Source: Gemmatimonadota bacterium
Lineage (GTDB): Bacteria; Gemmatimonadota; Gemmatimonadetes; Longimicrobiales; Gaopeijiaceae
Direction of reading: 5' to 3'
Assembly (NCBI GenBank): GCA_007120305.1
Contig: SKNW01000002.1
Location: 1 to 44,873, forward strand
Length of the DNA stretch: 44,873 bases
Positions 23,121 to 31,650 of this stretch are shown here, in pieces; positions within the stretch are counted from its first letter, which is position 1, and each line of letters opens with the position of its first letter. The notes under the pieces are model-generated. The model saw only the letters and a list, made by a program, of their open reading frames with translations. It searched no databases and had not been told where the DNA came from. Position numbers and translations under genes: made by a program.

Positions 23121-25750
23121 GCGGGCCACCGGATCCCCGGAGGTGGGAGCGGGTTCAGGCGCTCTTCCACGAACTCGCCTCCCTCCCGGAGTCCGAGCGG
23201 GATCGCGTGCTCCGGGAACGGGTCCCCAGCGATCCGATCCTCCGCGGAGAGGTGCGGGACCTGCTGGCAGGTGACGCCCGCGCATCGCCCCTCCTGGACG
23301 AGGGTCTGGCGCCCGTGGCCGAACGCATCCTCGCCAGCTCGCCCGTCGATCGTCTCGAGGGGGAGCGGTTCGGCCCCTACCGGATTGTCTCCTTTCTCGG
23401 CGAAGGCGGAATGGGCACGGTGTACCGCGTGACCCGAGACGACCTGGGGAGCGAGGCAGCACTGAAGCTCCTCCGCGATGCGGCCTTCTCGCCCGCTCGA
23501 AGGGCCAGGTTTCTCGCGGAGCAGCGGACCCTGGCTCGGCTGCGACACCCCGGCATTGCGCACCTGCTGGATGCCGGTACCCTGGCCGACGGGACACCCT
23601 GGTTCGTGATGGAACTGGTGGAGGGGACGCCGCTCGACGTCCACCTCCGCACTGCTGAACCCGGGTTCGAGGCCCGCCTCGACCTCTTTCGCGGCATCGC
23701 CGAGGCGGTGCGCCATGCCCACGGCCATGCGGTCATCCACCGCGACCTGAAGCCTTCCAACATCCTGGTGCGTGCGGACGGCACGGTGAAGCTCATCGAC
23801 TTCGGGATCGCCAAGCTCCTGTGGGAGGATGGGGAGCCGGGCGGCAGGGCCGATATCACCCGGACCGGACTGGCACCGCTGACGCCGGCCCATGCCGCCC
23901 CCGAACAGCTGCGGGGCGAGGCGGTGGGGATCCATACCGATGTCTACGGCCTCGGCCTGCTGCTGTACCAGATCCTGGTCGGTGAACCCCCCTTCGACCT
24001 GGCGGGACGGAACGCTGCAGAGGCGGCCCGGATCCTCTCCGAGAGCGAACCTCCGCGTCCCTCCGGAGTCGCGAACCAGGAATCCGGGGGGAGCGGGAAC
24101 GCGGCGCGCGGCGTATCCCGGGCCCATTGGGCCGATCTCGACGTGCTCTGCCAGGTGGCCATGCACCCGGATCCGGGGCGCCGGTACCCCTCCGCCGAGG
24201 CCATGCTTCGGGACGTGGACCACCTGCTCGCCGGGGAGCCGCTGGAGTCCAGGCCCGACACCCTGACCTACCGGGTGGGGAAGTTCGCCCGTCGAAACCG
24301 GGGGCCCCTGGCCGTGGCCGGAGTGGCGCTTCTCCTCCTGGTCGCCCTCTCGGCCGGGTACGCTCATTCGCTGATTGCGGCCCGGGACTCCGCCCTCGCT
24401 GAGGCCGCCCGCGCCGAGCGGATCCAGCAATTCACCCTCGGGCTCTTTCGGGGCACGGATCCGGACTTCGCCCCGGCGGAGGACCTCCGCGTCATCGACC
24501 TCTTGGCCCGCGGCGTGCAGGAGGCGCATGCCCTGGAGGCAGACCCCGGACTCCAGGCAGGGATCTACCTCGCCCTGGGGGAGATCCATCGGCAGCTGGG
24601 CGAACTCGGTCAGGCCTCGGAACTCCTGGAGGCCGCACTCTCGCTCCGGGAACGGCGCTGGGGATCGGCCCACCCGGAGGTGGCCGAGGCGCGGGTCGCC
24701 CTGGGGCTTCTCCGCGAGGCCCAGGCGGAACTGGACGAGGCGGAGGCCTTCGCCCGCTCCGGACTGGACGTGGCGAGGGCGACGCTCCCCCCTGGCCACC
24801 CGGCCCTGGGACGAACCCTGGCGGCCCTGGGGCAGGTCCTGGAGGCGCGTGGACAATACGACGAGGCCCTCCTCCTGGTGGAAGAGGCCGTCGGGCTTCA
24901 CCGCGCCGCCGGCGCCGCCTCTCCCGAACTGGCCTCCGGGCTGGGCCAGCTGTCGAACCTGCACTTCTACCTTGGGCACTACCTGGTGGCCGATTCCGTG
25001 TCCCGGGAGGCGCTTGGGCTCCATCGACAGCTCTACGGACCCGGCCACCCGGCGGCGGCGGGCGACCTCATCAACCTGGGGGCCATCCAGTTCGAACTCG
25101 GAGATGCGGTGGAAGCCGAGCGCCTCTTCCGGGAGGCGCTGGCGATCCAGGAGCCATGGTACGGGCGAAGGCATCCCGCCGTGGCCGCGAATCTGACCAT
25201 GATCGGTCGGGCCCTGGTCCGCCAGGAGCGACTGGACGAGGCCCGCGAGGTCCTTCTGGAGGCGGAGTTGCTGGCTCGCACGGGACTGGGGGAGCGCCAT
25301 CCCCGGGTGGCCTCGGCGCTGAACGAACTTGGACTCGTCGCCCAGCTCCAGGGAGAGTGGGCCGAGGCATCGGACCACTTTCGACGGGTGGTGGATCTCT
25401 ACGCCCATCTGTATCCTGACGGGCACTACTACCTGGGGGTGGCCCGGTCGAATCTGGCCGGGACCCTTCAGGCGGGAGGAGATCCCCGGGGAGCAGAGAC
25501 CCTCTTCCGGGAGGCGCTGGAGATCTACCGCGCCTTCCTTCCCCCCGGCCACCAGCTCGAAGGCATCGCGTGGATCCGGCTGGGCGGCGCCCTCCTGGCC
25601 CAGTCTCGGCCGGGCGAGGCGGAAGAGGCTCTGCTCCGGGGGCGGGGGATCCTGGCGGAGCAGGGAGCGAGCCCGGCCTGGGTGGCCCGGGCTGACGAGC
25701 AACTGGAGCGGGTCGGGGTAGCGGTGGCTGCCGCGCCGGAGGGGCGCTGA
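23117..25750 (+). CDS. membrane Ser/Thr protein kinase with TPR sensor domain
   Basis: An 877-residue protein with a GTG start that overlaps the sigma-factor stop. After an N-terminal helical segment (1-80) comes a Hanks-type kinase domain (about 87-370): GEGGMGTVYR (P-loop), Lys117 in AALKLL, HRDLKPSN (208-215), DFG (228-230) and HAAPEQLRGE in place of the usual APE. One membrane helix follows (about 398-415, LAVAGVALLLLVALSAG). The outer part, about 440-860, is made of TPR-like repeats (for example AGIYLALGEIHRQLGELGQASELLEAALSL is cut short here: AGIYLALGEIHRQLGEL), suited to protein binding in the periplasm. It probably senses an envelope signal and controls the coupled ECF sigma factor. 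Confidence 0.93.
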   Translation: MSGPPDPRRWERVQALFHELASLPESERDRVLRERVPSDPILRGEVRDLLAGDARASPLLDEGLAPVAERILASSPVDRLEGERFGPYRIVSFLGEGGMGTVYRVTRDDLGSEAALKLLRDAAFSPARRARFLAEQRTLARLRHPGIAHLLDAGTLADGTPWFVMELVEGTPLDVHLRTAEPGFEARLDLFRGIAEAVRHAHGHAVIHRDLKPSNILVRADGTVKLIDFGIAKLLWEDGEPGGRADITRTGLAPLTPAHAAPEQLRGEAVGIHTDVYGLGLLLYQILVGEPPFDLAGRNAAEAARILSESEPPRPSGVANQESGGSGNAARGVSRAHWADLDVLCQVAMHPDPGRRYPSAEAMLRDVDHLLAGEPLESRPDTLTYRVGKFARRNRGPLAVAGVALLLLVALSAGYAHSLIAARDSALAEAARAERIQQFTLGLFRGTDPDFAPAEDLRVIDLLARGVQEAHALEADPGLQAGIYLALGEIHRQLGELGQASELLEAALSLRERRWGSAHPEVAEARVALGLLREAQAELDEAEAFARSGLDVARATLPPGHPALGRTLAALGQVLEARGQYDEALLLVEEAVGLHRAAGAASPELASGLGQLSNLHFYLGHYLVADSVSREALGLHRQLYGPGHPAAAGDLINLGAIQFELGDAVEAERLFREALAIQEPWYGRRHPAVAANLTMIGRALVRQERLDEAREVLLEAELLARTGLGERHPRVASALNELGLVAQLQGEWAEASDHFRRVVDLYAHLYPDGHYYLGVARSNLAGTLQAGGDPRGAETLFREALEIYRAFLPPGHQLEGIAWIRLGGALLAQSRPGEAEEALLRGRGILAEQGASPAWVARADEQLERVGVAVAAAPEGR

Positions 25751-25940
25751 TCCGCCTGGGGCACGCCGTCGTGTCCCGGCGGTCGATGATCGGTGAGGGC
25801 CGTGACAGGTCGGAGGTGGTTTTCGCGCAATGGGGAATGGGGGACAGGTGGATCTGTTCCACGGATGCGGCCAGGAATCCGGTCCGTGGCGTCCCCCGTA
25901 CTCGACCTGGCTCCGTTTCCGCCCACTGGAGGTTCTCCCC

Positions 25941-26462
25941 ATGCGCATCCTTCGTCCGATCATCCTCGCCGCGGCCGCCCTGCTTCTCTTCCTCCCTCTC
26001 CACGGGCTTTCGGCCCAGGAGGGGGCGGAGTCCAACGGACGACTGGGCGTGGGCTTCCAGAGCTCGTGGCCGGCCTACGGGCTGAGCGGGATCTTCGACG
26101 TGAACGAACGCCTCACGGCCCAGGCCGTGATCGGGGCCTTCGGTTCCGTCACAACCGTCTCCGGGCGAGGCCTCTACCACTTCCAGCGCGAGGAGAAGTA
26201 CTCCCTCTATGGCTTCGGTACGGTGGGCATCTGGCGGCATTCGTTCCGAGCCCTCGGGAACTCCGAAAGCGAGACATCCCCTGGCGTGGGTGGTGGAGCG
26301 GGAATCGAGTTGGACTGGAGGGGCCTCCTCGATGCCTCCGGCAACGGATCCGGGTTTCCCCCGCTCTTCAGCTCCATCGATCTCGGTTTCGTCGCGGCGA
26401 GCTTCGACAACTACAACTTTTCAGGCCTGGTCATCGGGGCCGGCCTGCACTACCGGTTCTGA
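25941..26462 (+). CDS. small outer-membrane beta-barrel protein
   Basis: A 173-residue protein with a signal peptide (about 1-25, cleaved near GLSAQ). The mature part alternates hydrophobic and polar residues in about eight strands (LGVGFQSSWPAYGLSGIFD, LTAQAVIGAFG, GLYHFQ, SLYGFGTVGIWRH, SSIDLGFVAASFD, GLVIGAGLHYRF) and ends in Phe, a typical outer-membrane insertion signal. GGAGGT precedes the ATG by 7 nt. Its function is unknown; OmpA/OmpW-like 8-strand barrels have this shape. It is the last plus-strand gene before the convergent nos operon, 23 bp away. Confidence 0.78.
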   Translation: MRILRPIILAAAALLLFLPLHGLSAQEGAESNGRLGVGFQSSWPAYGLSGIFDVNERLTAQAVIGAFGSVTTVSGRGLYHFQREEKYSLYGFGTVGIWRHSFRALGNSESETSPGVGGGAGIELDWRGLLDASGNGSGFPPLFSSIDLGFVAASFDNYNFSGLVIGAGLHYRF

Positions 26463-26485
26463 CCCTCACGGGATTCCTCCCCACC

Positions 26486-27313
26486 TCAGAAGTTCTTCCG
26501 GCCGAAGCTCCGCATCCCCAGCGCAAAGGGGACCGCGAGCCAGGCCAGGAGGGCGCCCATCGCCGTCAGGCGCCCCCCGGTGCCGCCGAAGAAGTCCCGG
26601 AAGAGCGCTCCGGTGAAGCCCATGAGCGCCGAGATGTCGAACTCGAGGAGGAGGAGGATCCGGGCCAGGTCCACCGGGTTCAGCATGGAGAGCGCGATGA
26701 CGGGGCGCTCCAGGGGAAAGTCCCCCAGGAGATAGATGGCCATGAGGATCACGGCATCGTAGACCACGGCGAAGGCGATCCACGCGCCCAGGCAGAGTCC
26801 GAGCCCCCGGATGCGGTCCTCGGTGGCCACCGCCACCAGGAAGGAGAGGGCGAGGAAGACCAGGGTCAGGGCCACGCCCGTGCCCAGCAGGAAGGCCAGC
26901 GGCACCCACCCCCCGCCTGCCCCACCCCCGTGGGCCAGGTAGGGGAGCGCCGTCCCCAGGACGAAGGCCACGGCCATGGGGACCGAGAGCCCGGCAAAGA
27001 GCCCCAGGAAGAGGCTGCGCCGCCGCACCGGGTGGGCCAGGAGCATCTCGGTGAACTCCCGGGATGCGTACATGTACATGGCGCCCAGCACGATGCTCAC
27101 CAGCGGGATCCCGATGAGCACGACGTTCAGAAGGCTCAGGATGACCCGCTCGCCCGAGCCGCCAAACCGGAAGAGGAGGTCGGTGAGGAGGACGAAGAAG
27201 AGCCCGTAGAGGAGGATCCACCGGCTCCGAAGCACGTCGCGAAGCTGGTAGCGGGTGATCTTGAGCGTGTCGGACCCGCCCTGGCGGCCGGATCCGGAAG
27301 TCAGCGCGTTCAT
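26486..27313 (-). CDS. nosY: NosY-type ABC transporter permease
   Basis: A 275-residue inner-membrane protein with about six hydrophobic helices (for example WILLYGLFFVLLTDLLF, GIPLVSIVLGAMYM, LTLVFLALSFLVAVA, FAVVYDAVILMAIYLLG). NosY pairs with the ATPase NosF and periplasmic NosD to form NosDFY, which supports assembly of the Cu-S centre of nitrous oxide reductase. Motifs shared with NosY are REFTEMLLAHPVRRRSLFLG and SMLNPVDLARI. The start overlaps the nosF stop by 4 nt (ATGA). It is the last gene of the operon. Confidence 0.92.
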   Translation of the reverse strand: MNALTSGSGRQGGSDTLKITRYQLRDVLRSRWILLYGLFFVLLTDLLFRFGGSGERVILSLLNVVLIGIPLVSIVLGAMYMYASREFTEMLLAHPVRRRSLFLGLFAGLSVPMAVAFVLGTALPYLAHGGGAGGGWVPLAFLLGTGVALTLVFLALSFLVAVATEDRIRGLGLCLGAWIAFAVVYDAVILMAIYLLGDFPLERPVIALSMLNPVDLARILLLLEFDISALMGFTGALFRDFFGGTGGRLTAMGALLAWLAVPFALGMRSFGRKNF

Positions 27314-28080
27314 GCCACGACCCTCGCGGTGATGCGGCGGGCGATGGCCCGCTCCAGGGAAGCCTCGCCGGTGGAGCCCATGAGGCTCTCCACCGACTCG
27401 CGAAAGTGGATCCGGCCGTCCAGAAGGTAGACCACGGTGTCGGCCAGCTCCTGCACCTCGGCCATGACGTGAGAGGTCAGAACCAGCGTCCGGCCCTCGG
27501 CCCGCTCCCGGAGGAGCCGATCCTTGAGGACGCTGCTCGAGACGGGATCGAGACCGGCGGTGGGCTCGTCCAGGAAGAGGATCTCCGGCCGGAAGCGCAG
27601 GGCCAGCACGGCGCTCACCTTCTGGCGATTCCCCCCCGACAGGGTCCGGAACGGCTTGTCCAGCTCGGCCTCGAGGCGAAGCTCGTCCACCAGGCTCTCG
27701 TCAGTGCCGGGCGGGTTGCCCCGAAGGTCCGAGACCATGGCCAGGATCTCCCGCGCCGTGAGGTTTTCGGGATACCGCGCGATCTGGGGCATGTAGCCGA
27801 TCCGGCGCCGGTACTCCGGCGACCCGTCCAGGCGCTCCCCCGCCACCGTGATCGTCCCCCCGTCGGGGATCACGAGCCCCAGAATGCTCTTGATCAGCGT
27901 GGTCTTTCCGGCGCCGTTTGGCCCCAGGATCGCCGTGGTCCGACCGGTCTCGAGGTCCAGGTCCAGGTCGTCCAGCACCCGGAGCCTCCCGAAGCGCTTC
28001 GAGAGCTTCTGGACGCGAATGATCGGGGTCGCCGGGACGGGTCCGGCCGGGGGAGCGGGGGCGTTCGTCGATGCGGTCAT
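27310..28080 (-). CDS. nosF: NosF-type ABC transporter ATPase
   Basis: A 256-residue ATPase. It has Walker A (GPNGAGKTT), a Q-loop (IGYMPQIARYPENLTAREIL), the signature LSGGNRQK, Walker B (ILFLDEPTAGLDP) and the H-loop (LTSHVM). It drives the NosDFY complex for copper-site maturation of NosZ. The start at 28080 overlaps the nosD stop (28077-28079), and its stop overlaps the nosY start, giving tight translational coupling. Its first 20 residues are an extra Pro/Ala-rich segment (TNAPAPPAGPVPATP) before the usual start of the ATPase fold. Confidence 0.95.
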   Translation of the reverse strand: MTASTNAPAPPAGPVPATPIIRVQKLSKRFGRLRVLDDLDLDLETGRTTAILGPNGAGKTTLIKSILGLVIPDGGTITVAGERLDGSPEYRRRIGYMPQIARYPENLTAREILAMVSDLRGNPPGTDESLVDELRLEAELDKPFRTLSGGNRQKVSAVLALRFRPEILFLDEPTAGLDPVSSSVLKDRLLRERAEGRTLVLTSHVMAEVQELADTVVYLLDGRIHFRESVESLMGSTGEASLERAIARRITARVVA

Positions 28081-29534
28081 GGCTGCACCTCGCGCATGCG
28101 GGGTTCGGGATCCACCAGCGCCTCGGGGGTCAGCACGGGGAGCACCCGCTCTGCCACCTCGAGCACGTCGACGAAGAAGCTGCGGAGAAGAATCAGCGCC
28201 GCCGGCTTCCCCTCGACGATGTACGAGAAGAGGCGGACGGGCCGGTGGGGAACGTCGCCGAAGCCATCGCCCGAGAGGTCGTAGCCCCGGTAGGCGCTCC
28301 AGTAGTTCCGCTCGAAGGTGTTGTCGCTCCGGCGGGCGTTGGTGGTCACATCGAAGGTGTTGTCGATGAAATCGTTCGCGGTGAAGTGGTTGTCCTGGCT
28401 GCTCCCCAGGATGCGCACCGCCCAGCCGTTTCGCTCCACCCGGTTGAGGCGGAAGGTCACCCGGTCCGCCCCCTCGACGAAGAGCGCCACCGAGTTTCGG
28501 CGGAAGAGGTTCCCCTCCACGAGGGAGTCCTGCACGTCCTTGAGGAGGAGCCCGTAGACCGCCGGGCCCCAGTTGTCCTCGAAGCGGTTCCCGGACATGA
28601 CCACGTTCCGGGTGTACATGACGGCCACGCCGGCCCCGTTCTTCCGGAAGACGTTGTCCTGGTAGAAGGAGTCGTCGGAGAACATGAAGTGGAGCCCGTA
28701 GCGGAGGTTCTCCTCGCTCGTGTTGCCGCGGATGATGACCCCGCGCGCGAACTCCAGGTAGATCCCGTCGCGGTGCCCCGCGATCCGGTTGTCCACCACC
28801 TGCACGCGCTCCACATCCCAGAGGTGGATCCCGTTTCCGGAATCCGCCTCCCGGGTGGCGTCGGAGCGCACCCGGTTCCCGCGGACCTCGCATTCCCGGG
28901 AGCGGGCCAGGTAGATGCCGAAGAAGTTGTCCTCGAGGCGGTTGTTCAGGATCCGGCAGGCCACGTGCTCTTCCACCTTGATGGCGGCGTGGTCCTGGGT
29001 GTAGCTCTTTCCGGCGCCCCGGAGCTCGAAGCCCTCCACGTGGACCGAGTCGGCGTCCACGAGGAGGATGGAGTGGGTCTCCTCCCCGTCCAGCACGGGC
29101 CATCCCTCGCCCACCAGGGTCAGGGGCCGGTCAATCGAGAGGGGAAACTCCCGGTACGTGCCCGGGGCCACCCGGATCACGGCATGGGGGGATGCGGCCT
29201 CCACCGCCTCGCGCAGGCTCCGGTAGTCCCCGGCCGGGCCGACCCGGATCTCCTGCCGGACCTGCTCCCGCGGCTCCTGCCCGATCTCCGGTCGCGCCTC
29301 GCGCCCGGCCTCCTCCCCGCGCCGGGTCTCCTCCCCGGGCCCGGCCGCCGACGAGGATGCCGGCGCGGATACTGGCGCGGATACTGGCGCGGAGGCCGGC
29401 ACGGATGCCGGAACTGCACCCCCTCGGGCCCACTCCGGGAGATCGTCGCTCCCGGGCGAGGTCACGGCCAGGAAGAGCACCCCCAGCGTCACGACGCCGG
29501 CGAGGACGGCGGGCCCGCGGGCGTCAGTGGCCAT
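28077..29534 (-). CDS. nosD: NosD periplasmic copper-site maturation protein
   Basis: A 485-residue protein. An N-terminal hydrophobic helix (about 8-25) serves as signal or anchor. Residues about 42-60 are a Pro/Ala/Ser/Val repeat encoded by 12-bp tandem units, then a charged linker up to about 95. The rest is a parallel beta-helix (CASH repeats: IRVGPAGDYRSLREAVEAA, CRILNNRLEDNFFGIYL, VVDNRIAGHRDGIYLE, MSGNRFEDNWGPAVYG), ending with the NosD-typical SDNTFERNYWSAYRGYDLSGDGFGD. NosD works with NosF and NosY in delivering sulfur/copper to the NosZ active site. The start overlaps the nosL stop by 11 nt. Confidence 0.94.
   Translation of the reverse strand: MATDARGPAVLAGVVTLGVLFLAVTSPGSDDLPEWARGGAVPASVPASAPVSAPVSAPASSSAAGPGEETRRGEEAGREARPEIGQEPREQVRQEIRVGPAGDYRSLREAVEAASPHAVIRVAPGTYREFPLSIDRPLTLVGEGWPVLDGEETHSILLVDADSVHVEGFELRGAGKSYTQDHAAIKVEEHVACRILNNRLEDNFFGIYLARSRECEVRGNRVRSDATREADSGNGIHLWDVERVQVVDNRIAGHRDGIYLEFARGVIIRGNTSEENLRYGLHFMFSDDSFYQDNVFRKNGAGVAVMYTRNVVMSGNRFEDNWGPAVYGLLLKDVQDSLVEGNLFRRNSVALFVEGADRVTFRLNRVERNGWAVRILGSSQDNHFTANDFIDNTFDVTTNARRSDNTFERNYWSAYRGYDLSGDGFGDVPHRPVRLFSYIVEGKPAALILLRSFFVDVLEVAERVLPVLTPEALVDPEPRMREVQP
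29362..29409 (-). repeat. 12-bp in-frame tandem repeat in nosD
   Basis: Four units of GGCGCGGATACT-like sequence (29362-29373, 29374-29385, 29386-29397, 29398-29409), the first two identical. On the coding strand they encode a VSAP/ASVP-type linker just after the NosD membrane helix. Confidence 0.75.
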
Positions 29535-30288
29535 GGCTGTTCCTTGCCCCGTCCGTATCCCCGCCCATGTCCCGGCTCATGCCCCCGCCTGTGCCCCCGC
29601 CTGTGCCCCCGTCGGTCGGCCCGCCCATGCCGCTCCCCATCCCTCGCCCCTGGCCCCGGACCGGTGTCCCGGCCACGAGCGCCTGGATCCCGGCCCAGTC
29701 CAGCACCTCTCCCCCGTGTGCGCCCTGCTGGGCTCGTGCAGCCGGTGCCCCGGCGTAGGCCGACAGGCCCAGCCCCATGGGGCTTCGGAGTCCGTCGCTA
29801 CGGAGGTAGGTGGCCCGGGTCGCATCCAGCCAGCTTCCGGGGGCCTCGAAATCGGTGACCCACCACCCGGCGATCCGGTCCTCCGGGACCTCCGCCGCCT
29901 GCTGGGTCCACTCCACCAGGCACTCGATGGAGTCGAAGACCCACACCCGGCCCCGGTCGTTCAGCAGCTGCGCGGCGAACCGCTCTTCGGAGATCCGCAT
30001 CCTGCAGTGGGCGCACTCCTCCTCACCGATGCGAATCGCCCGGGGACCGGCCGGTCCACACCCGGCGAGAGGCGCAAGCGCCAGGGCGAAGGAGGCCGTG
30101 ACCATGAGCCGCACCACCTCGCGGCGGCTGCGGACGGGCTCCTCCTGACCGCGGATCCATGGCCCCGAGGTCCATGGCCCCGAGGTCGAGGGCCCCGAGG
30201 TCGAGGGCCCGGAGGTCGAGGGCCCGGAGGTCGAGGGCCCGGGAAGCGATGGCTTTGCAGGCGATGACCTGGGGGTGGCAGGGCTCAT
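29524..30288 (-). CDS. nosL: NosL copper-chaperone lipoprotein with repeat-rich termini
   Basis: A 254-residue protein. The core has the NosL copper-site motif EECAHCRM (Cys92, Cys95, Met97), then FDSIECLVEW (Cys123) and DATRATYLRS. The signal region has a Tat-like RSRREVVRL and lipobox LAPLAGC (Cys77). Ahead of it are about 57 residues, including (GPSTS)n repeats from a 15-bp tandem array. The start at 30288 is chosen because GGAG lies 8 nt upstream; an ATG at 30105 would remove the repeats but leaves a signal without positive charge. The C-terminus is Gly/Met/Asp-rich, also repetitive, and ends HGH, possibly extra copper binding. NosL delivers Cu(I) to NosZ. Confidence 0.9.
   Translation of the reverse strand: MSPATPRSSPAKPSLPGPSTSGPSTSGPSTSGPSTSGPWTSGPWIRGQEEPVRSRREVVRLMVTASFALALAPLAGCGPAGPRAIRIGEEECAHCRMRISEERFAAQLLNDRGRVWVFDSIECLVEWTQQAAEVPEDRIAGWWVTDFEAPGSWLDATRATYLRSDGLRSPMGLGLSAYAGAPAARAQQGAHGGEVLDWAGIQALVAGTPVRGQGRGMGSGMGGPTDGGTGGGTGGGMSRDMGGDTDGARNSHGH
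29579..29638 (-). repeat. 12-bp degenerate tandem repeat in the nosL 3' end
   Basis: About five units related to GTGCCCCCGCCT run from 29579 to 29638 and encode the GGxGGG/GMGG-type tail of NosL. The second unit differs from the first by one base; later units are more degenerate. Confidence 0.6.
30156..30245 (-). repeat. 15-bp tandem repeat in the nosL 5' end
   Basis: Six near-identical 15-bp units, starting at 30156, 30171, 30186, 30201, 30216 and 30231 (TCGAGGGCCCGGAGG type). They encode GPSTS/GPWTS repeats before the NosL signal sequence. The period keeps the reading frame. Confidence 0.9.
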
Positions 30289-30348
30289 GATCGGATCTCC
30301 GGAGGCGGGAGGGGGCCACAGCAGCGCGGGCCGCTCAGCGCGGGCCGC

Positions 30349-31551
30349 TCAGCGGGGGGCCGTGTACGGGGCGGGTGGGCCGGGGGGAGTGGGAAGCCCC
30401 CATCCCTCGGCCACCACCCTCAGTGCCTGGTCCCAGTTCATGAGCCGACCGGAGTAGGCCTCCTGGAGGTTCACCGCCATCCGGTCGGTTTCGATGGCCA
30501 GGAGGGCAGGCCCGTCGGGACCCGCCGGGGCCTTTCGGTTGGGCGAGAGAAGAAAGTGGGCCGAGGCGGCATCCACGAGCTTCTCGCCCTGGGCGAAGTC
30601 CACGACCCGGACCCGGTCCACCTGGGCGGCCGGCGTGGCGCCGGAAAGGAGGTGCCCCGCCAGGCAGGCGGCCGAGGCGAAGGCCAGCGTCTCGCCCCCG
30701 GTCGTCTCGATCACCCCGCCCCAGCGGATTTCCTGGATCGGTACATGGCAGTAGGGATCGAGGTGGCCGTTGAACACCATGCGGTCGGCGTCGCTCCCGG
30801 GCGGCTGGACCGGGGCCCGCTGCAGCGCCGAGGCGGCCGAAGCGGTCATGCCGGCGTCCTCGCCCCCCGGGGTCCCGACGCGGTCGCATCCTCCGAGAAG
30901 GGTGGCGGCGCTTGCCCCCAGGGTCAGCATCACCAGGGGGGCCACCCGTGTCCGTCCGCCCTCGGCCGCGGCTTCGCGCCCGCGGAAGGCCCGGACCACG
31001 GCCCATGTTGCCATCAGCACCGATGCCATGATGAAGAAGGTGCCGAGCCCCGGCCACGACGAGGCACGAATGTTCAGGAGCTGCGCCGTCCCGATGATGG
31101 GCGGCGAGTAGGTCATGTCCGGGATGCGGATGGGGGCATCGGGGCTCAGGTTGTGCCCGTAGTCGATGTTCCAGAGGTAGAAGTCCACCATGCCGGTCAC
31201 CCCGGCGGCCACGAAGAGCACGAGCCACCCTGCCATCACCCGGGGCCGCCCCAGCGCCCCCGCCATGACCCCGGTCACGATGAGTCCCGCCAGGACCCAG
31301 GGCATGATCTCCAGCTCGGGGATGTTCTCGGGCTCGATGGCCTGCATGCCGATGTAGTGGTTCAGGATGTTGATGTTCTGGATGTCGTGCCGGTCGTGGC
31401 CGCGCACGTCGTTCACGTAGATGTGCATCCCCAGCCCATCCGGGTACTGGGGCGCCACGAGCCCGATGCTCCAGAGCGGCGTGATGAACGCCGGGAGCAG
31501 GAGGAGCGCGGCGAGCACCAGCACGAGGCGGCTCGTTCGGTCAGCGCGCAT
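30349..31551 (-). CDS. NosB-like membrane protein fused to a NosL-like domain
   Basis: A 400-residue protein in the place where clade II nos operons carry a membrane protein (NosB) after nosZ. Residues 1-190 have about four membrane helices (about 8-30, 83-100, 105-127, 167-187) and a His-rich loop (NDVRGHDRHDIQNINILNHY). Residues 203-222 look like a second signal sequence ending LLGGC (Cys222). Residues about 258-385 resemble NosL: DPYCHVPI (Cys268) for the CxxCxM site, with its first Cys replaced by Asp265; ACLAGHLL (Cys296); AHFLLSPNRKAP; and MNWDQALRVVAEG. The frame is open throughout; an internal GTG at 30945 could start a separate lipoprotein. Probable role: copper handling and NosZ activation. 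Confidence 0.82.
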   Translation of the reverse strand: MRADRTSRLVLVLAALLLLPAFITPLWSIGLVAPQYPDGLGMHIYVNDVRGHDRHDIQNINILNHYIGMQAIEPENIPELEIMPWVLAGLIVTGVMAGALGRPRVMAGWLVLFVAAGVTGMVDFYLWNIDYGHNLSPDAPIRIPDMTYSPPIIGTAQLLNIRASSWPGLGTFFIMASVLMATWAVVRAFRGREAAAEGGRTRVAPLVMLTLGASAATLLGGCDRVGTPGGEDAGMTASAASALQRAPVQPPGSDADRMVFNGHLDPYCHVPIQEIRWGGVIETTGGETLAFASAACLAGHLLSGATPAAQVDRVRVVDFAQGEKLVDAASAHFLLSPNRKAPAGPDGPALLAIETDRMAVNLQEAYSGRLMNWDQALRVVAEGWGLPTPPGPPAPYTAPR

Positions 31552-31650
31552 GGGGTGAGTCTCCGGCAGGGGGCTTCGGGGGCGGAAAAGGCATGGTGCG
31601 CCGGGGAGGGGGCGATGGGCCCGCCTCCCCGGTCGCGAGAGGAACTCCGG

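Noticed and set aside
22643-26035. Very long open frame (1130 codons) on the minus strand opposite the sigma factor and kinase
   Set aside because: It is antisense to two well-recognised genes, has Arg/Pro/Gly-biased, low-motif translation, and arises from high GC third positions.
30156-30245. Tandem repeats as a CRISPR array
   Set aside because: Units of 12-15 bp are contiguous, without spacers, and lie inside coding frames.
30349-31551. Treating the NosB/NosL-like gene as two genes
   Set aside because: There is no stop between the parts and no strong ribosome binding site before the internal GTG at 30945; kept as one fused gene, with the alternative noted.
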